From: Thiothrix fructosivorans
GTDB lineage: Bacteria; Pseudomonadota; Gammaproteobacteria; Thiotrichales; Thiotrichaceae
NCBI RefSeq assembly: GCF_017349355.1
Contig: NZ_JAFMPM010000006.1
Location: forward strand, 1,364,001-1,428,000
DNA length: 64,000 bases
Direction of reading: 5' to 3'
Shown: in pieces, positions 50,631 to 59,863 of the stretch
Layout: each line of letters starts with the position of its first letter
Numbering within the stretch: position 1 is the first letter of the stretch
Position numbers and translations under genes: made by a program
The notes under the pieces: generated by a model
What the model saw: only the letters and a program-made list of their open reading frames with translations
Database searches by the model: none
Told to the model about the DNA's origin: nothing

Positions 50631-52429
50631 GCGGTTGCCTCCTGTGGGGTAAGAGCGCGGTGGATGCTGGTGGCGACGCGGTGGCCGTCGGCAACAGCGT
50701 TGATGACATCGGGGCCTTTGACGCAATCGCCTGCTGACCACAGCCAGTTTTCCGAAGTGCGTCCGTTCGGGTCAATCTGGATGCGTCCACGGTTCCATTC
50801 CAGTTTTTCGGTGAGTGCATCGCCGAGCAGGCTGACATCGGCCATTTGACCGATGGCTTCGACGATCATTTCACCTTCGTGGATTTGCTCGTCTGCCGGG
50901 TCGTATTTTGGGGCGAAGCGGCGTTCTGCATCGAATATCGACAAGACTTTCCAGGTTTTTAGGCCAAGCAGCTTGCCGTTGTCGTCGATCACGCAGGCTT
51001 GTGGGCCACGGCTGTCGAGGATGTTGATTTGCTCTTCCAGCGATTCCTTGATTTCCACCGGATCGGCGAGGAAATGCGCCTTGTCTTCCAATGCGGTCAG
51101 GGTCACGCGGATTTCGCCGTAGTGCTGCAATTGCAGGCGTGCCATGCTGCGGGCAATGTCCATCGCCACGTTGCCGCCGCCGATCACGACCATGGATTTG
51201 GGTACGTCAATCGTTTCGCCAGCGGTAATCTGGCGCAGCAGGTCAACCGCTTTGCGTACCTGTGGGTGGTCGGAACCGGGAATGCGGGTGGAACGCCCTT
51301 GATGCAAGCCGATTGCCAGCACTACTGCGTCATAATCGGCTTCCAGTTGCTGCATGGTAATGTCCGTGCCAACCCGCTGGTTGTATTTAATTTCCACACC
51401 CATTGCGGTGATCACGGCAATGTCTCTGTCCAACGCGTTGTAAGGCAAGCGGTATTCGGGGATGCCGTAGCGTGTCATGCCGCCACCCGCTGCTTGCGCT
51501 TCATAGACCGTGACCGCGTGACCCAAACGGGCAAGATCAAACGCCGCCGTCAGACCCGCAGGCCCCGCCCCAATAATGGCAACTTTCTTGCCCGTCGGGG
51601 CAGCCGGTTTGCCAATTAATTCAATGACTTTTTCTTGCGGCACTTGATCAATGATGTGGCGTTTGAGCCAGCGGATGGCAATCGGATCGCCTTCGTGCCG
51701 TGCCGCACACGAATCTTCGCAACAATGCGTACACACCCGCCCGCACACTTGCGAAAACGGGTTGGTTTCGTACAGCAATTGTACCCCGCGTTCGTAATCG
51801 CCGTCCCGCACCGCCTTGATGTAGTCGGGAATCGCCATGTGCGCAGGGCAAGTGGCAATGCACAAGCCGCAAGATACGCAACGATCAGCTTCCAGTTTGG
51901 CTTGTTCGATGTTGTAACCTTGGACGATTTCGACAAACGAATCCAGCCGCGCTTCTGGGTGCAGTTCTGGCATTTCCTCGCGTGCCACGGGCATCAGATG
52001 CTTTTCATCATGACGCTGGTAGCCGAGTTCGGCATTGTCCCAATATTTTTTGTCCACGCCGGGGGTAAAACGGAACAGGTCGGGGTCGCTTTCCACCCAT
52101 TTGTATTCATTGGACATGGTGAGCGAGCCGGTCATGCACACGTCCACACACAGCGCACACCAGCAGCACCGCCCGTAGTCGATACGCGGGCGCAAGCCGG
52201 AATCACCTTGCACCGCCGGAATGCCTTCTACCGGCAGCATGTCAATCGCACCGTTTTGGCAAATGGTTTCGCAGGTTCCGCAGCCGATGCACTTGTCCAT
52301 GTCATTCTTGTGGAAGCCGCGATAACGCGCCGCACCGGGGCGTTCATTGAGCGGGTCTTTGATCGTTACCGGGTCGCGGAACAGGTTTTTCCAAGCGGTA
52401 AACGGGGATAGTACGTCACTGATACTCAT
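50627..52429 (-). CDS. NuoI-like ferredoxin fused to GltD/NfnB-type flavoprotein
   Basis: 600 aa. Residues 45-100 are a NuoI/MbxN-like pair of 4Fe-4S motifs (CIGCGTCETIC and CCWCALCVDVC). Residues 180-250 are the GltD-type Fe-S region (CVSCGLCIATCP; CGRVCTHCCEDSC). FAD binding is at VAIIGAGPAGLTAAFDLA near 285 and NAD(P)H binding at SMVVIGGGNVAMDIARS near 412. It should pass electrons between NAD(P)H and the membrane complex. In archaeal mbx operons the N subunit lacks this flavoprotein part, so the fusion is unusual. Confidence 0.85.
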   Translation of the reverse strand: MSISDVLSPFTAWKNLFRDPVTIKDPLNERPGAARYRGFHKNDMDKCIGCGTCETICQNGAIDMLPVEGIPAVQGDSGLRPRIDYGRCCWCALCVDVCMTGSLTMSNEYKWVESDPDLFRFTPGVDKKYWDNAELGYQRHDEKHLMPVAREEMPELHPEARLDSFVEIVQGYNIEQAKLEADRCVSCGLCIATCPAHMAIPDYIKAVRDGDYERGVQLLYETNPFSQVCGRVCTHCCEDSCAARHEGDPIAIRWLKRHIIDQVPQEKVIELIGKPAAPTGKKVAIIGAGPAGLTAAFDLARLGHAVTVYEAQAAGGGMTRYGIPEYRLPYNALDRDIAVITAMGVEIKYNQRVGTDITMQQLEADYDAVVLAIGLHQGRSTRIPGSDHPQVRKAVDLLRQITAGETIDVPKSMVVIGGGNVAMDIARSMARLQLQHYGEIRVTLTALEDKAHFLADPVEIKESLEEQINILDSRGPQACVIDDNGKLLGLKTWKVLSIFDAERRFAPKYDPADEQIHEGEMIVEAIGQMADVSLLGDALTEKLEWNRGRIQIDPNGRTSENWLWSAGDCVKGPDVINAVADGHRVATSIHRALTPQEATA

Positions 52430-53598
52430 CGTTCGATCTCCGGCGGGTAGGTGTGCAGCGACACCAGCAAAGCGGCAACATCAGAAATATTGGCGTTGAT
52501 GACCATGCGTTCAAACAGCGCAATCGAATGCGTGTAAGACGGCCCGCGCACATTCACCCGGCGCGGGTAGCCGCTGCCATCGGTGACGAGGTAATAACCG
52601 TATTCGCCGCGTGAACATTCGCCACGGACATAGGTTTCACCGCGCGGAATTTTCCAGTGCAACACATTGGGCAACTTGGTCATCACCGCGCCCGTTTTGG
52701 GCAGTCTGCTCAAAATTTGCCGGATCAGATCCAGCGACAGCAGCAAGTCACGGCGGCGTACATCCGCACGGGTGTAAATGTCGGAATCCTTGCCCGTCAC
52801 CGCCTCAAATTCCAGTTCGGGGTAGACCAGATAAGGCTGGTCTTTGCGCACGTCTTTGGCGACTCCGGCGGCGCGGGCATTTGGGCCGGTAATGCCGTAA
52901 CTGTCCAGCCATGCGGTATCAATCACGCCCACGCCGACCGCACGTTTCTTGAACACGGCATTGTGGAACATGACCCGATCCACATCCGCCAGCACGCTTT
53001 CGATTTCGCGCAAGGTTTCTTCCATGCGCCCGGCAAACCCGTCTGGCAGGTTATCGCGCACCCCGCCGGGGATAATGAACATGTGGTAAATGCGTGCGCC
53101 AGTCAGCTCCTCGAAACGGTCGAGCATCAGGTCACGCACATACGTTGTCCATTGCCCGATCACGCCTTGCCCGAAGGCACCGGCTTGCCCGCCGAGGTAC
53201 ATCAGGTAGCTGTTGACGCGCCCCATTTCCAGAATCAGGGTACGGATCCAGTGCGCCAGTTCGGGGATTTCCAACCCGGCGAGTTCTTCGACGGCAGCGG
53301 CGTAGCAGTATTCGTTGAAATCGGGTTCGGGGACGCAAATGCGGCACACAATCGGGAAGCACTGCATGAAGGTGCGGCGTTCCATCAACTTTTCGAAGCC
53401 GCGATGCAAATAGCCGACGTGGGTGGTGGCATCCACCACTTCGTCGCCGCACACGGTCAGTTCAATCGCCATATTGCCGGTAATGCCGGGGTGTTGCGGG
53501 CCTTGCCACAGTTTCAGGTATTTGCCGGAAGTGAGGTCAATGTCCAGTGTGCCGTCGGCTTTTTTCTGCGGGTATTGGCTGCGGTCTAACTCAAACAT
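52426..53598 (-). CDS. NuoD/MbxL-like large subunit without a NiFe site
   Basis: 390 aa, 49-kDa/hydrogenase large-subunit fold (GPQHPGITGNMAIEL, THVGYLHRGFEKLMERRT, AVEELAGLEIPELAHWIRTL). A CxxC is present in the N-terminal metal region (VCRIC, Cys85 and Cys88). The C-terminal DPCxxC of hydrogenases is replaced by LLVSLHTYPPEIER, the complex-I-like form without Cys. Nickel binding is thus not expected. This half-retained pattern resembles MbxL/MbsL, where the site handles polysulfide or quinone-like chemistry in place of H2. Confidence 0.85.
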   Translation of the reverse strand: MFELDRSQYPQKKADGTLDIDLTSGKYLKLWQGPQHPGITGNMAIELTVCGDEVVDATTHVGYLHRGFEKLMERRTFMQCFPIVCRICVPEPDFNEYCYAAAVEELAGLEIPELAHWIRTLILEMGRVNSYLMYLGGQAGAFGQGVIGQWTTYVRDLMLDRFEELTGARIYHMFIIPGGVRDNLPDGFAGRMEETLREIESVLADVDRVMFHNAVFKKRAVGVGVIDTAWLDSYGITGPNARAAGVAKDVRKDQPYLVYPELEFEAVTGKDSDIYTRADVRRRDLLLSLDLIRQILSRLPKTGAVMTKLPNVLHWKIPRGETYVRGECSRGEYGYYLVTDGSGYPRRVNVRGPSYTHSIALFERMVINANISDVAALLVSLHTYPPEIER

Positions 53599-54127
53599 CG
53601 CCTTTGTCCCCGTACAGTTGTTGTTTCATGTGCGCTGCCGGGTCACGGGTTTCGCGCCCTGGGCGTTCGCGGTAAGTGGCGCGTGAATATTCGAGGGTAT
53701 CGAAATCGCGGCGGTAGGGCGGGGCGGCGTTCCAGCCTTCCAGAATGAAATCGTCCATCAGGCGTGGGCTACCGGGGAAGTCGATGCCGAACATTTCGCG
53801 CAATTCGCGTTGGTAAGTCGCTGCGGCTGCCCACAGGTCGTGGATGCTTTCCATGCTGGCATTATCGCGGGCAATCATTACCCGCAAGCCTAAATCTTGG
53901 CATTTGGCGCGGTTGTTGATCAGGTAAGTGAGCTGAAATTGCCCATCTTCCAGCCAGTCCACTGCCGTTAACAGCACCAGATGGGTGAAACCTTCCTGAT
54001 CACGCAAATGCCGTAACAGGGCGTGCAGGCGTACCGCTTCCACTGTAATAAAGGCGAGGTCGGCGCGTTGCCGGGTGAATTCGCCCAGTGAGAAACGTTG
54101 TGTGAGGGTGTCGTAAAGTTGCTGCAT
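53591..54127 (-). CDS. NuoC/MbxK-like 30-kDa subunit
   Basis: 178 aa from MQQLYDTLTQRF at 54127 with GGTGAG upstream. WAAAATYQRELREMFGIDFPGSPRLMDDFILEGW matches the NuoC signature E-R-E-x-x-D-x-x-G-I-x-F-x-G, with ELREMFGIDF here. The C-terminus carries the Arg/Tyr-rich tail that contacts the large subunit. Overlaps the large-subunit gene by 8 nt. Confidence 0.9.
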   Translation of the reverse strand: MQQLYDTLTQRFSLGEFTRQRADLAFITVEAVRLHALLRHLRDQEGFTHLVLLTAVDWLEDGQFQLTYLINNRAKCQDLGLRVMIARDNASMESIHDLWAAAATYQRELREMFGIDFPGSPRLMDDFILEGWNAAPPYRRDFDTLEYSRATYRERPGRETRDPAAHMKQQLYGDKGDV

Positions 54128-54132
54128 AATGC

Positions 54133-54774
54133 TCACCAGTTGTAGTCCGGCATGTCCCAATCGTGGATGACGCTTTTCTGGTTGGCTTTGTACCAGTCAA
54201 AGTTGGCGGCGTATTGGTTTGCGCCTTCGGCTTTGCCAGCGCGGATGATTTTTTTCAACTCTTCAAACCCTGCCAGCAAGGCTTCCGGGCGCGGCATACA
54301 GCCCGCGATATACACATCCACCGGCAAATAATCATCCAGTCGCTTGATGGTGTTGTAGGAATCCCAGTACATGCCGCCGTTAATGGTGCAAGACCCTAAC
54401 CCCACCACGTATTTCGGTCCTTGCATCTGCTCGTAGGAACGGATCACGCGCTTGAGGGTTTTCACCGACAAATAGCCAGAAATCACAAACAGGTTGGACT
54501 GGCGCGGGGTAGGCCGCCACTGAATGCCATAACGGTAAGCGTCGAAACGCGGTGTCATTAGCGGGCGCATTTCGATCGCTCCGCAACCCGTGCCAAAGCC
54601 CAGAATCCACAGCGATTCGGAACGCGCCCAGTTGAACAGCTTTTCAATAATCGCGGTGTACGCAGGCGGTTGCACCGTGGGGCCTGCTTCGCAGTAATAA
54701 TCGCGCAGCGGGTCAATTTCGATTTCCTGACCATCCGGCGTTTTTACAATGCGTTTGAGTAATTCTTCTTTCAT
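54133..54774 (-). CDS. NuoB/MbxJ-like Fe-S subunit with a missing ligand
   Basis: 213 aa, PSST fold. Where NuoB has tandem cysteines (TACCAVEM), this has TGCGAIEM: Cys64 followed by Gly65. The other two ligands are present in GLGSCTINGG (Cys129) and AGCMPRPEA (Cys159). Three of four N2-type ligands are visible, so the cluster is either 3-Cys, ligated by another residue, or absent. Cys28 lies in the N-terminal extension. It should sit between the membrane arm and the large subunit. Confidence 0.88.
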   Translation of the reverse strand: MKEELLKRIVKTPDGQEIEIDPLRDYYCEAGPTVQPPAYTAIIEKLFNWARSESLWILGFGTGCGAIEMRPLMTPRFDAYRYGIQWRPTPRQSNLFVISGYLSVKTLKRVIRSYEQMQGPKYVVGLGSCTINGGMYWDSYNTIKRLDDYLPVDVYIAGCMPRPEALLAGFEELKKIIRAGKAEGANQYAANFDWYKANQKSVIHDWDMPDYNW

Positions 54775-54778
54775 AACC

Positions 54779-55684
54779 TTACACCAGTACCACGGCGAGG
54801 ATGCCCAACGGCACTGCCCAGATTAAAAACCAGCGGATCGACTGTTCCACCCGGAAGCGTGGGAATACCACCCCGACAAACGCCGACACCATGTAAATCA
54901 GGAATACCTTGAGGAAAAATTCCGGCCAGCTTCCCGCCCCGCCAAAGAACAGGTTCATGTACACCACGATCTTGGCGACCGGGAACAACGCCCGGTTGGT
55001 CTGCATCATCGCCAGAAACGAGGAATGGTATTCGGTCGGCGGGCCAATGGGGATTTCCTGCGGCGCAAGTACCACGTCAAACGGTGGGCGCATCATCGAA
55101 CCGAGGAACGACATCATCGCCGCCGCCACCGCTAACGGATTGGTAAATAATGTCCAGTGCAACACCCCACCTTGCTGTGCCGCTACAATCTCGGTCACAG
55201 AAAGCGTTTGGTATTGCAAGGCCACCGCAAACACCGCTAGTGCAAACGGCAATTCCGCCGCCGTCATCTGCGACAAGCCACGGGTAATGCCAATAGCGGA
55301 ATAGGGATGCCCGCTTTCCGCCGCACCCAATGCCATGCCCAGCGTGCCAAAGAACACAAAATACAGCGCGAGGATCAAATCGCCCGCAAACGAAAAGTTG
55401 GCGAACATTTCCGAGCCGTAAATGCTCGGCACAAACAGCAACAAGCCCACCCCGCCGGACAGCCGGAACACCGGCCCCAGATAGAACATCACCCCGTGGG
55501 TAATGGAGGTACGCAGCGCATAGTTTTTGATCATGTCAATGTAATTCTGCCAAATGGGGATACCATGCCGCCGCCCCACCCGTGCGCCGATTTTTTGTAC
55601 CAAAGCCGTCATTAGCAAGCCGTAGTTGATGACAATAAACAATGTCAGCAACGCCCACGGGATTCTCATCCATTCAAATTCCAT
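54779..55684 (-). CDS. NuoH/MbxM-like membrane subunit
   Basis: 301 aa from the ATG at 55684, which overlaps the preceding stop (TGATG). About eight membrane helices. Conserved NuoH features include ESGHPYSAIGITRGLSQMTAAELPFAL and APQEIPIGPPTEYHSSFLAM. It joins the Fe-S arm to the antiporter-like arm and forms the quinone-like cavity and ion path. Confidence 0.9.
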   Translation of the reverse strand: MEFEWMRIPWALLTLFIVINYGLLMTALVQKIGARVGRRHGIPIWQNYIDMIKNYALRTSITHGVMFYLGPVFRLSGGVGLLLFVPSIYGSEMFANFSFAGDLILALYFVFFGTLGMALGAAESGHPYSAIGITRGLSQMTAAELPFALAVFAVALQYQTLSVTEIVAAQQGGVLHWTLFTNPLAVAAAMMSFLGSMMRPPFDVVLAPQEIPIGPPTEYHSSFLAMMQTNRALFPVAKIVVYMNLFFGGAGSWPEFFLKVFLIYMVSAFVGVVFPRFRVEQSIRWFLIWAVPLGILAVVLV

Positions 55685-58600
55685 CACAAGCCCCCCATCC
55701 ACAACAGGTAGACGATAATCACAAAGGCGAGCAGGTGAATGGCGTAAGTCTGCCCATTCCCGGTATACATCCGCCGTAAAATATCTGCCGCCGAATGCAG
55801 CAATTCCGTGAGGGTTTCCCAAAAAATTGTTACCAGCGGCTGGGTCAAAAAGCCCAGTGCCTTGCGGTACGGTGCGAAGAAGTTCCAGGCAAAATGGGTG
55901 GTTTCCGGGCGGAACGGGCGTTCACCGGCAAACACAATATTGAACTGCTTCACCGGCTGCGCCCTGCGGTTGACGAACAGCAACCAAGCAAACAGCGTGG
56001 CAAAAATCACCCCGATAATCAGCATGATCGACACCGGACTCCAGTAACCGAATTCGCTGGTAATGGTCAACCCTGCCCAATCCAGCCCATTCTGCCCACC
56101 AAAGAACGGCGCAAGGTAAGCATCCACATGCCGCAACGCCATGCCCGGAATCAGCGCGAACACCAACAAGGCAACCACAAAAATCATCTGCGGCAACACA
56201 ATCCAGAACGGTGCTTCTTTCACGGTGCGCAATTCATCTTTCAACTGCCCCAAGAAAATGGTGTGAATCAGGCGGAACAGGTACAGGAACGCAATCGGCC
56301 CCGCAAGGAAAATAATCACCATCGGCAAACGGTATTCCGCCGTCATAATCGCATTGTAGAAAATCCAGCGTCCGCCAAACCCGGAAAGCGGCGGCACACC
56401 CGACACCGCAATAATCCCGATCAAGGTTGCAATGAACGACAGCGGCATCAGCGTAATCAAGCCGCCCATGCGGTACATATCGCGTGTGCCGGTACGTTTG
56501 GCAACCCCGCCCACTGACAGGAACAACATCGACTTGTAAATGTAATGGTTAATGACAAACATCAAGGCCATCAGCCAGCCCAGATGGTTCATCATTGCCA
56601 GCCCAAACAGCGCGTAACCCATTTGCCCGATGGAAGAATAAGCCAGCAAGCGTTTCGCATCTTCTTGGAAAATTGCTAGCAAGTTCCCAATCAGTGCCGA
56701 AATCGCCCCAATCCACAGCATCACGTGGGTGAGTTCTACCCCGTACAATTGCTGCTTGCCCATTGTCATCAGCAACACGAACAGCCCGAACAGCCCCGCT
56801 TTCAGCAAGATACCGGACACCAGCGGTGATACATCGGTTTCCGCTTCCGCATGTGCGCCGGGCAACCAGATATGCACACCCACCGCCGCCGTTTTGGTCA
56901 TGAAACCAATCGCCAGCAGCGCAAATACCCACGGTGCAAACGGTTCTGCCACCTGTGCCAACGCCGCAATTTTAAAGTCCGGCACACCTTGCGCCGCCAG
57001 TGCAAACCCCGCCAGCATCAGGAATGCCCCGCCCAGCGAGAACACAATATACGACAGCGCGTGTGGTTCAGAATGCTTGCCGCGCAGAATCAGGAAATAC
57101 GAACCCACCGTCAGCAATTCCCACGCCGCAAAAAACGCAAACGAGGTTTTGGCTTCAATCAACATCGCCAAGCCCGCAAACATCAGCATTGCTGCCGGGT
57201 AGAATCCCACCCGCCGTTGCTGCGTCTGGAAACTTGCCAGCAAAATAATCGCACCACCCGGCAACATTACCGCCGCAAAAATCAATTGCAGCGCATCGTA
57301 ACTGGGGTAATGCAGGTAAAACCAACCGACCAGCCCAGCAATTGCCAACCCGTTTTTGAGCTTGGCAGGTAGCCAGTCCAGCGGCAAAAACAGCAGCGCA
57401 AACAACAAAGGGATGGCGTGCAACAGATTGCCTTGCCCGGAGAGTTCGCCCCACAAATAAGCCAATAACCACGCAACCACTACCGCACTCAAGGCAACAT
57501 CTTCCTTGATGGCTTGCAGCAATAATCCCGCTTGCGGCTGTTCACGCTTAAGCACGTAGCCAAACCAGCGGAACAAATACGCCGCTTCCAGCAATGCCCC
57601 AAACAGGATCAGCCCCAACAACCACAATTGCCCGTTTGCTGCCAGTGCGTGCGCCAGTTCCCACTTGGCATAAAAGCCGGGGAAGGGCGGCAAACCCACC
57701 AACAAGGCAATAAAGGTGACAAACGCAAATACCAGTACCGGATGCCCGCGTAACGCAGCCCAGTCACCCAGGCCCCGCGCTGCCACCAACCCGGAAAGCC
57801 AGAATAAGCCCGCTTTGGCAACCGCATGAGCCAGCAAGATACCGCCTGCCACAAAATAATACTGTTCCCCCAGCAAATCGCGCTGCCCGATTACGGTCAG
57901 GATCAGCCCCACCTGTGCTATCGAGGAATAGCCCAGCAACCGCCGGTCATTGTCTTGCACCAAGGCAAAAATATTGGCAACCACAAAGGTTACAATCCCG
58001 ATGGCACTTGCCAGTGGCAACCATTGCGCCCCGCCAATCAGCAACAGCTTGTCCGCCGCGTACACGGTTGCTGCCCCGGTTGCTGCCGAAAACAGTGCCG
58101 CAAATGCAGGGTGTGCCGATTCATAAATGTCCAGCCCCCAGCCGTTGGCAGGGAAGGGTTTCAACTCTGCCAGCACCGCCATCAACATTAGGAAAAACGC
58201 CAACGCCCCGCCTTTGAACAAGTCGGCTTGCGCTGCTGCCATGCCGTCGATGTTGAGTGTGCCAGTGGCGTGGTAGGCAAATACCATTCCCACCAGCATC
58301 AGGATGGACACCAGTTGCGACACAATCAGGTATTTCAAACCAGCCCCCAACGCCCGCCGATCCGCTGACAGCAGCACCAGCCCACCGGTAGAAATCACCA
58401 CCAGTTCCATGAACACAAACAGGTTGAACAGGTCACGGGTGAAAATCACCCCGCAGGTGGCCATCACGAAAATCAGCAGCACCGCCATTGCCCGCCGCCC
58501 CTGTTTGAACAGGGTATCGCGCATGTACAGCGCGGCGTGCAAACCCGTCAACGCCATCAGTAAGGCCAGTGACGCTTCCGCCAGCCCGACCCGGAAATTG

Positions 58601-58815
58601 ATCGCAAACGGTGGTTGTGTCCCTGCGGTGAAGATTTCAACCGGCGCAGCCCCTTGCAGCGCAAACGCCCACAGCCAGCTTCCGGCAATCCAGCCCATGA
58701 GCGCGAGTGCGAGGAGGGTTACGCCATAGGCTGCCCGCTGCCATTTTTCCGGCAACAGGCCGAGCAGGAACGCTGCCCCCAGCCCGACGGCAATGATGTA
58801 GAGTGGGCTTACCAT
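55684..58815 (-). CDS. Fused tandem MrpD/NuoM-like antiporter subunits
   Basis: 1043 aa from the ATG at 58815 (AGGGA 8 nt upstream). Two full Proton_antipo_M units are joined: about 1-480 (VFMELVVISTGGLVLL with TM5 Glu; AVLAELKPFPANGWGLD with TM7 Lys) and about 490-960 (FAAWELLTVGSYFLILRG; GFMTKTAAVGVHIWLPGAHAEAETDVSP). Both keep the Glu/Lys pairs needed for ion transport. It replaces the separate H and H' subunits of mbx operons. A C-terminal amphipathic and membrane helix resembles the NuoL lateral arm. Confidence 0.9.
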   Translation of the reverse strand: MVSPLYIIAVGLGAAFLLGLLPEKWQRAAYGVTLLALALMGWIAGSWLWAFALQGAAPVEIFTAGTQPPFAINFRVGLAEASLALLMALTGLHAALYMRDTLFKQGRRAMAVLLIFVMATCGVIFTRDLFNLFVFMELVVISTGGLVLLSADRRALGAGLKYLIVSQLVSILMLVGMVFAYHATGTLNIDGMAAAQADLFKGGALAFFLMLMAVLAELKPFPANGWGLDIYESAHPAFAALFSAATGAATVYAADKLLLIGGAQWLPLASAIGIVTFVVANIFALVQDNDRRLLGYSSIAQVGLILTVIGQRDLLGEQYYFVAGGILLAHAVAKAGLFWLSGLVAARGLGDWAALRGHPVLVFAFVTFIALLVGLPPFPGFYAKWELAHALAANGQLWLLGLILFGALLEAAYLFRWFGYVLKREQPQAGLLLQAIKEDVALSAVVVAWLLAYLWGELSGQGNLLHAIPLLFALLFLPLDWLPAKLKNGLAIAGLVGWFYLHYPSYDALQLIFAAVMLPGGAIILLASFQTQQRRVGFYPAAMLMFAGLAMLIEAKTSFAFFAAWELLTVGSYFLILRGKHSEPHALSYIVFSLGGAFLMLAGFALAAQGVPDFKIAALAQVAEPFAPWVFALLAIGFMTKTAAVGVHIWLPGAHAEAETDVSPLVSGILLKAGLFGLFVLLMTMGKQQLYGVELTHVMLWIGAISALIGNLLAIFQEDAKRLLAYSSIGQMGYALFGLAMMNHLGWLMALMFVINHYIYKSMLFLSVGGVAKRTGTRDMYRMGGLITLMPLSFIATLIGIIAVSGVPPLSGFGGRWIFYNAIMTAEYRLPMVIIFLAGPIAFLYLFRLIHTIFLGQLKDELRTVKEAPFWIVLPQMIFVVALLVFALIPGMALRHVDAYLAPFFGGQNGLDWAGLTITSEFGYWSPVSIMLIIGVIFATLFAWLLFVNRRAQPVKQFNIVFAGERPFRPETTHFAWNFFAPYRKALGFLTQPLVTIFWETLTELLHSAADILRRMYTGNGQTYAIHLLAFVIIVYLLWMGGL

Positions 58816-59165
58816 TTCAAATCCCTGCATTTGGAAATATCGAGCGTGCCTTTTTCTTCGTACAACTTGTAGGCATACGTCAGCATCAAGGCTGTTACCC
58901 CCAGCCCAATCACGATGGCGGTCAGCACCAACGCTTGCGGCAATGGGTCAATAATGCGGGTGACGGCATCCGTCATCGGTACGGCTTCATCCAGAATCGG
59001 CGCAGTGCGCCCGCGCATATACCCCACCGCTACCAGCACCAGATTCACGCCGGTATTGGCGACGCTGAACGAGACAATGATCCGCAAGATATTACGGTTG
59101 GTGAGTGCGCCATACAGCCCCATCAGGATGAGGATGAAGCCTGTTGCCATTGCGATCCAGTCCAT
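58809..59165 (-). CDS. mrpC: MrpC/NuoK-like subunit
   Basis: 118 aa, three membrane helices. LMGLYGALTNRNILRIIVSFSVANTGVNLVLVAVGY and ALVLTAIVIGLGVTALML are typical MrpC/NuoK segments. It couples ion movement between the antiporter and B/D-type subunits. It overlaps the fused antiporter gene by 7 nt. Confidence 0.9.
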   Translation of the reverse strand: MDWIAMATGFILILMGLYGALTNRNILRIIVSFSVANTGVNLVLVAVGYMRGRTAPILDEAVPMTDAVTRIIDPLPQALVLTAIVIGLGVTALMLTYAYKLYEEKGTLDISKCRDLKW

Positions 59166-59863
59166 TATGATTGCTCCGTTTCTGCCAGATGGGTCAGCAT
59201 GGAAGTGAATTCAGCCCCGACTTTGAGACCGATAAAGCTGTAAATGATGGGCATGACACCCGCTGAAAACAGTGTGCCGAATGCCCCGTTGGGCAGCACC
59301 CGGCTATCGAGGAAGCCGCCTGCATACACCAGCCCCAGCACCCCCAGCCCGATGAAAAACAAGCCCGATACCGCTTCCATGACCGCGATCAGGCGGTGAC
59401 TAAAGCGTTTCAACGGATCTGTCAGCAACAACAGCAACGCCGCCGATGCCACAATTGCCCCGCCCTGAAAACCGCCGCCTGGGGTCAAATGCCCGTTGAC
59501 GAACACATACACGCCCAGCAATAAAATCAGCGGCACTAACAGGCGGCTACCCGTGGTCAGCAATTCCCCTGCCGCCGGTAACTGGCGTTGCAATGCGCGG
59601 TGTTTACGTCCACGCGCCAACACCATGCCAATAATAGTGGCGGTCAAAAACAGCACCGTGACTTCACCCAGCGTATCCAGACCCCGGTAAGTGACCACAA
59701 TCGCGGTGACGATATTGGCAGCACCCAAATCCTGCGCGGTGTGTTCCGCGTAGTAACGTGCTGTCAGGTTGAGTTCCTCGCTTGGCGTATAGCCCAGCAA
59801 CAGGTCGGCAAAGATTGCCCCCAAGCCCAGCAACAGCAGGAAAACCGCAAAACGTCGGATCAT
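59165..59863 (-). CDS. mrpB: MrpB-like subunit with N-terminal MbhE-like part
   Basis: 232 aa. Residues 1-80 (TYRGLDTLGEVTVLFLTATIIG) correspond to the MbhE or MrpA C-terminal piece. Residues 100-220 (GVYVFVNGHLTPGGGFQGGAIVASAALLLLL) are the MnhB domain. The two are separate in Mbh but joined here. Confidence 0.88.
   Translation of the reverse strand: MIRRFAVFLLLLGLGAIFADLLLGYTPSEELNLTARYYAEHTAQDLGAANIVTAIVVTYRGLDTLGEVTVLFLTATIIGMVLARGRKHRALQRQLPAAGELLTTGSRLLVPLILLLGVYVFVNGHLTPGGGFQGGAIVASAALLLLLTDPLKRFSHRLIAVMEAVSGLFFIGLGVLGLVYAGGFLDSRVLPNGAFGTLFSAGVMPIIYSFIGLKVGAEFTSMLTHLAETEQS

Noticed and set aside
51635-52411. 258-codon plus-strand frame across the ferredoxin-flavoprotein gene
   Set aside because: Antisense shadow; the minus-strand gene has full Fe-S, FAD and NAD(P)H motifs.
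52657-53589. 310-codon plus-strand frame across the large-subunit gene
   Set aside because: Antisense to a recognisable NuoD/MbxL-like gene with tight operon overlaps; no domain, no ribosome site.
52426-53598. Annotation of the large subunit as a [NiFe] hydrogenase
   Set aside because: The C-terminal DPCxxC is absent and replaced by a complex-I-like end; the neighbouring NuoB-like subunit also lacks the hydrogenase CxxC pattern.
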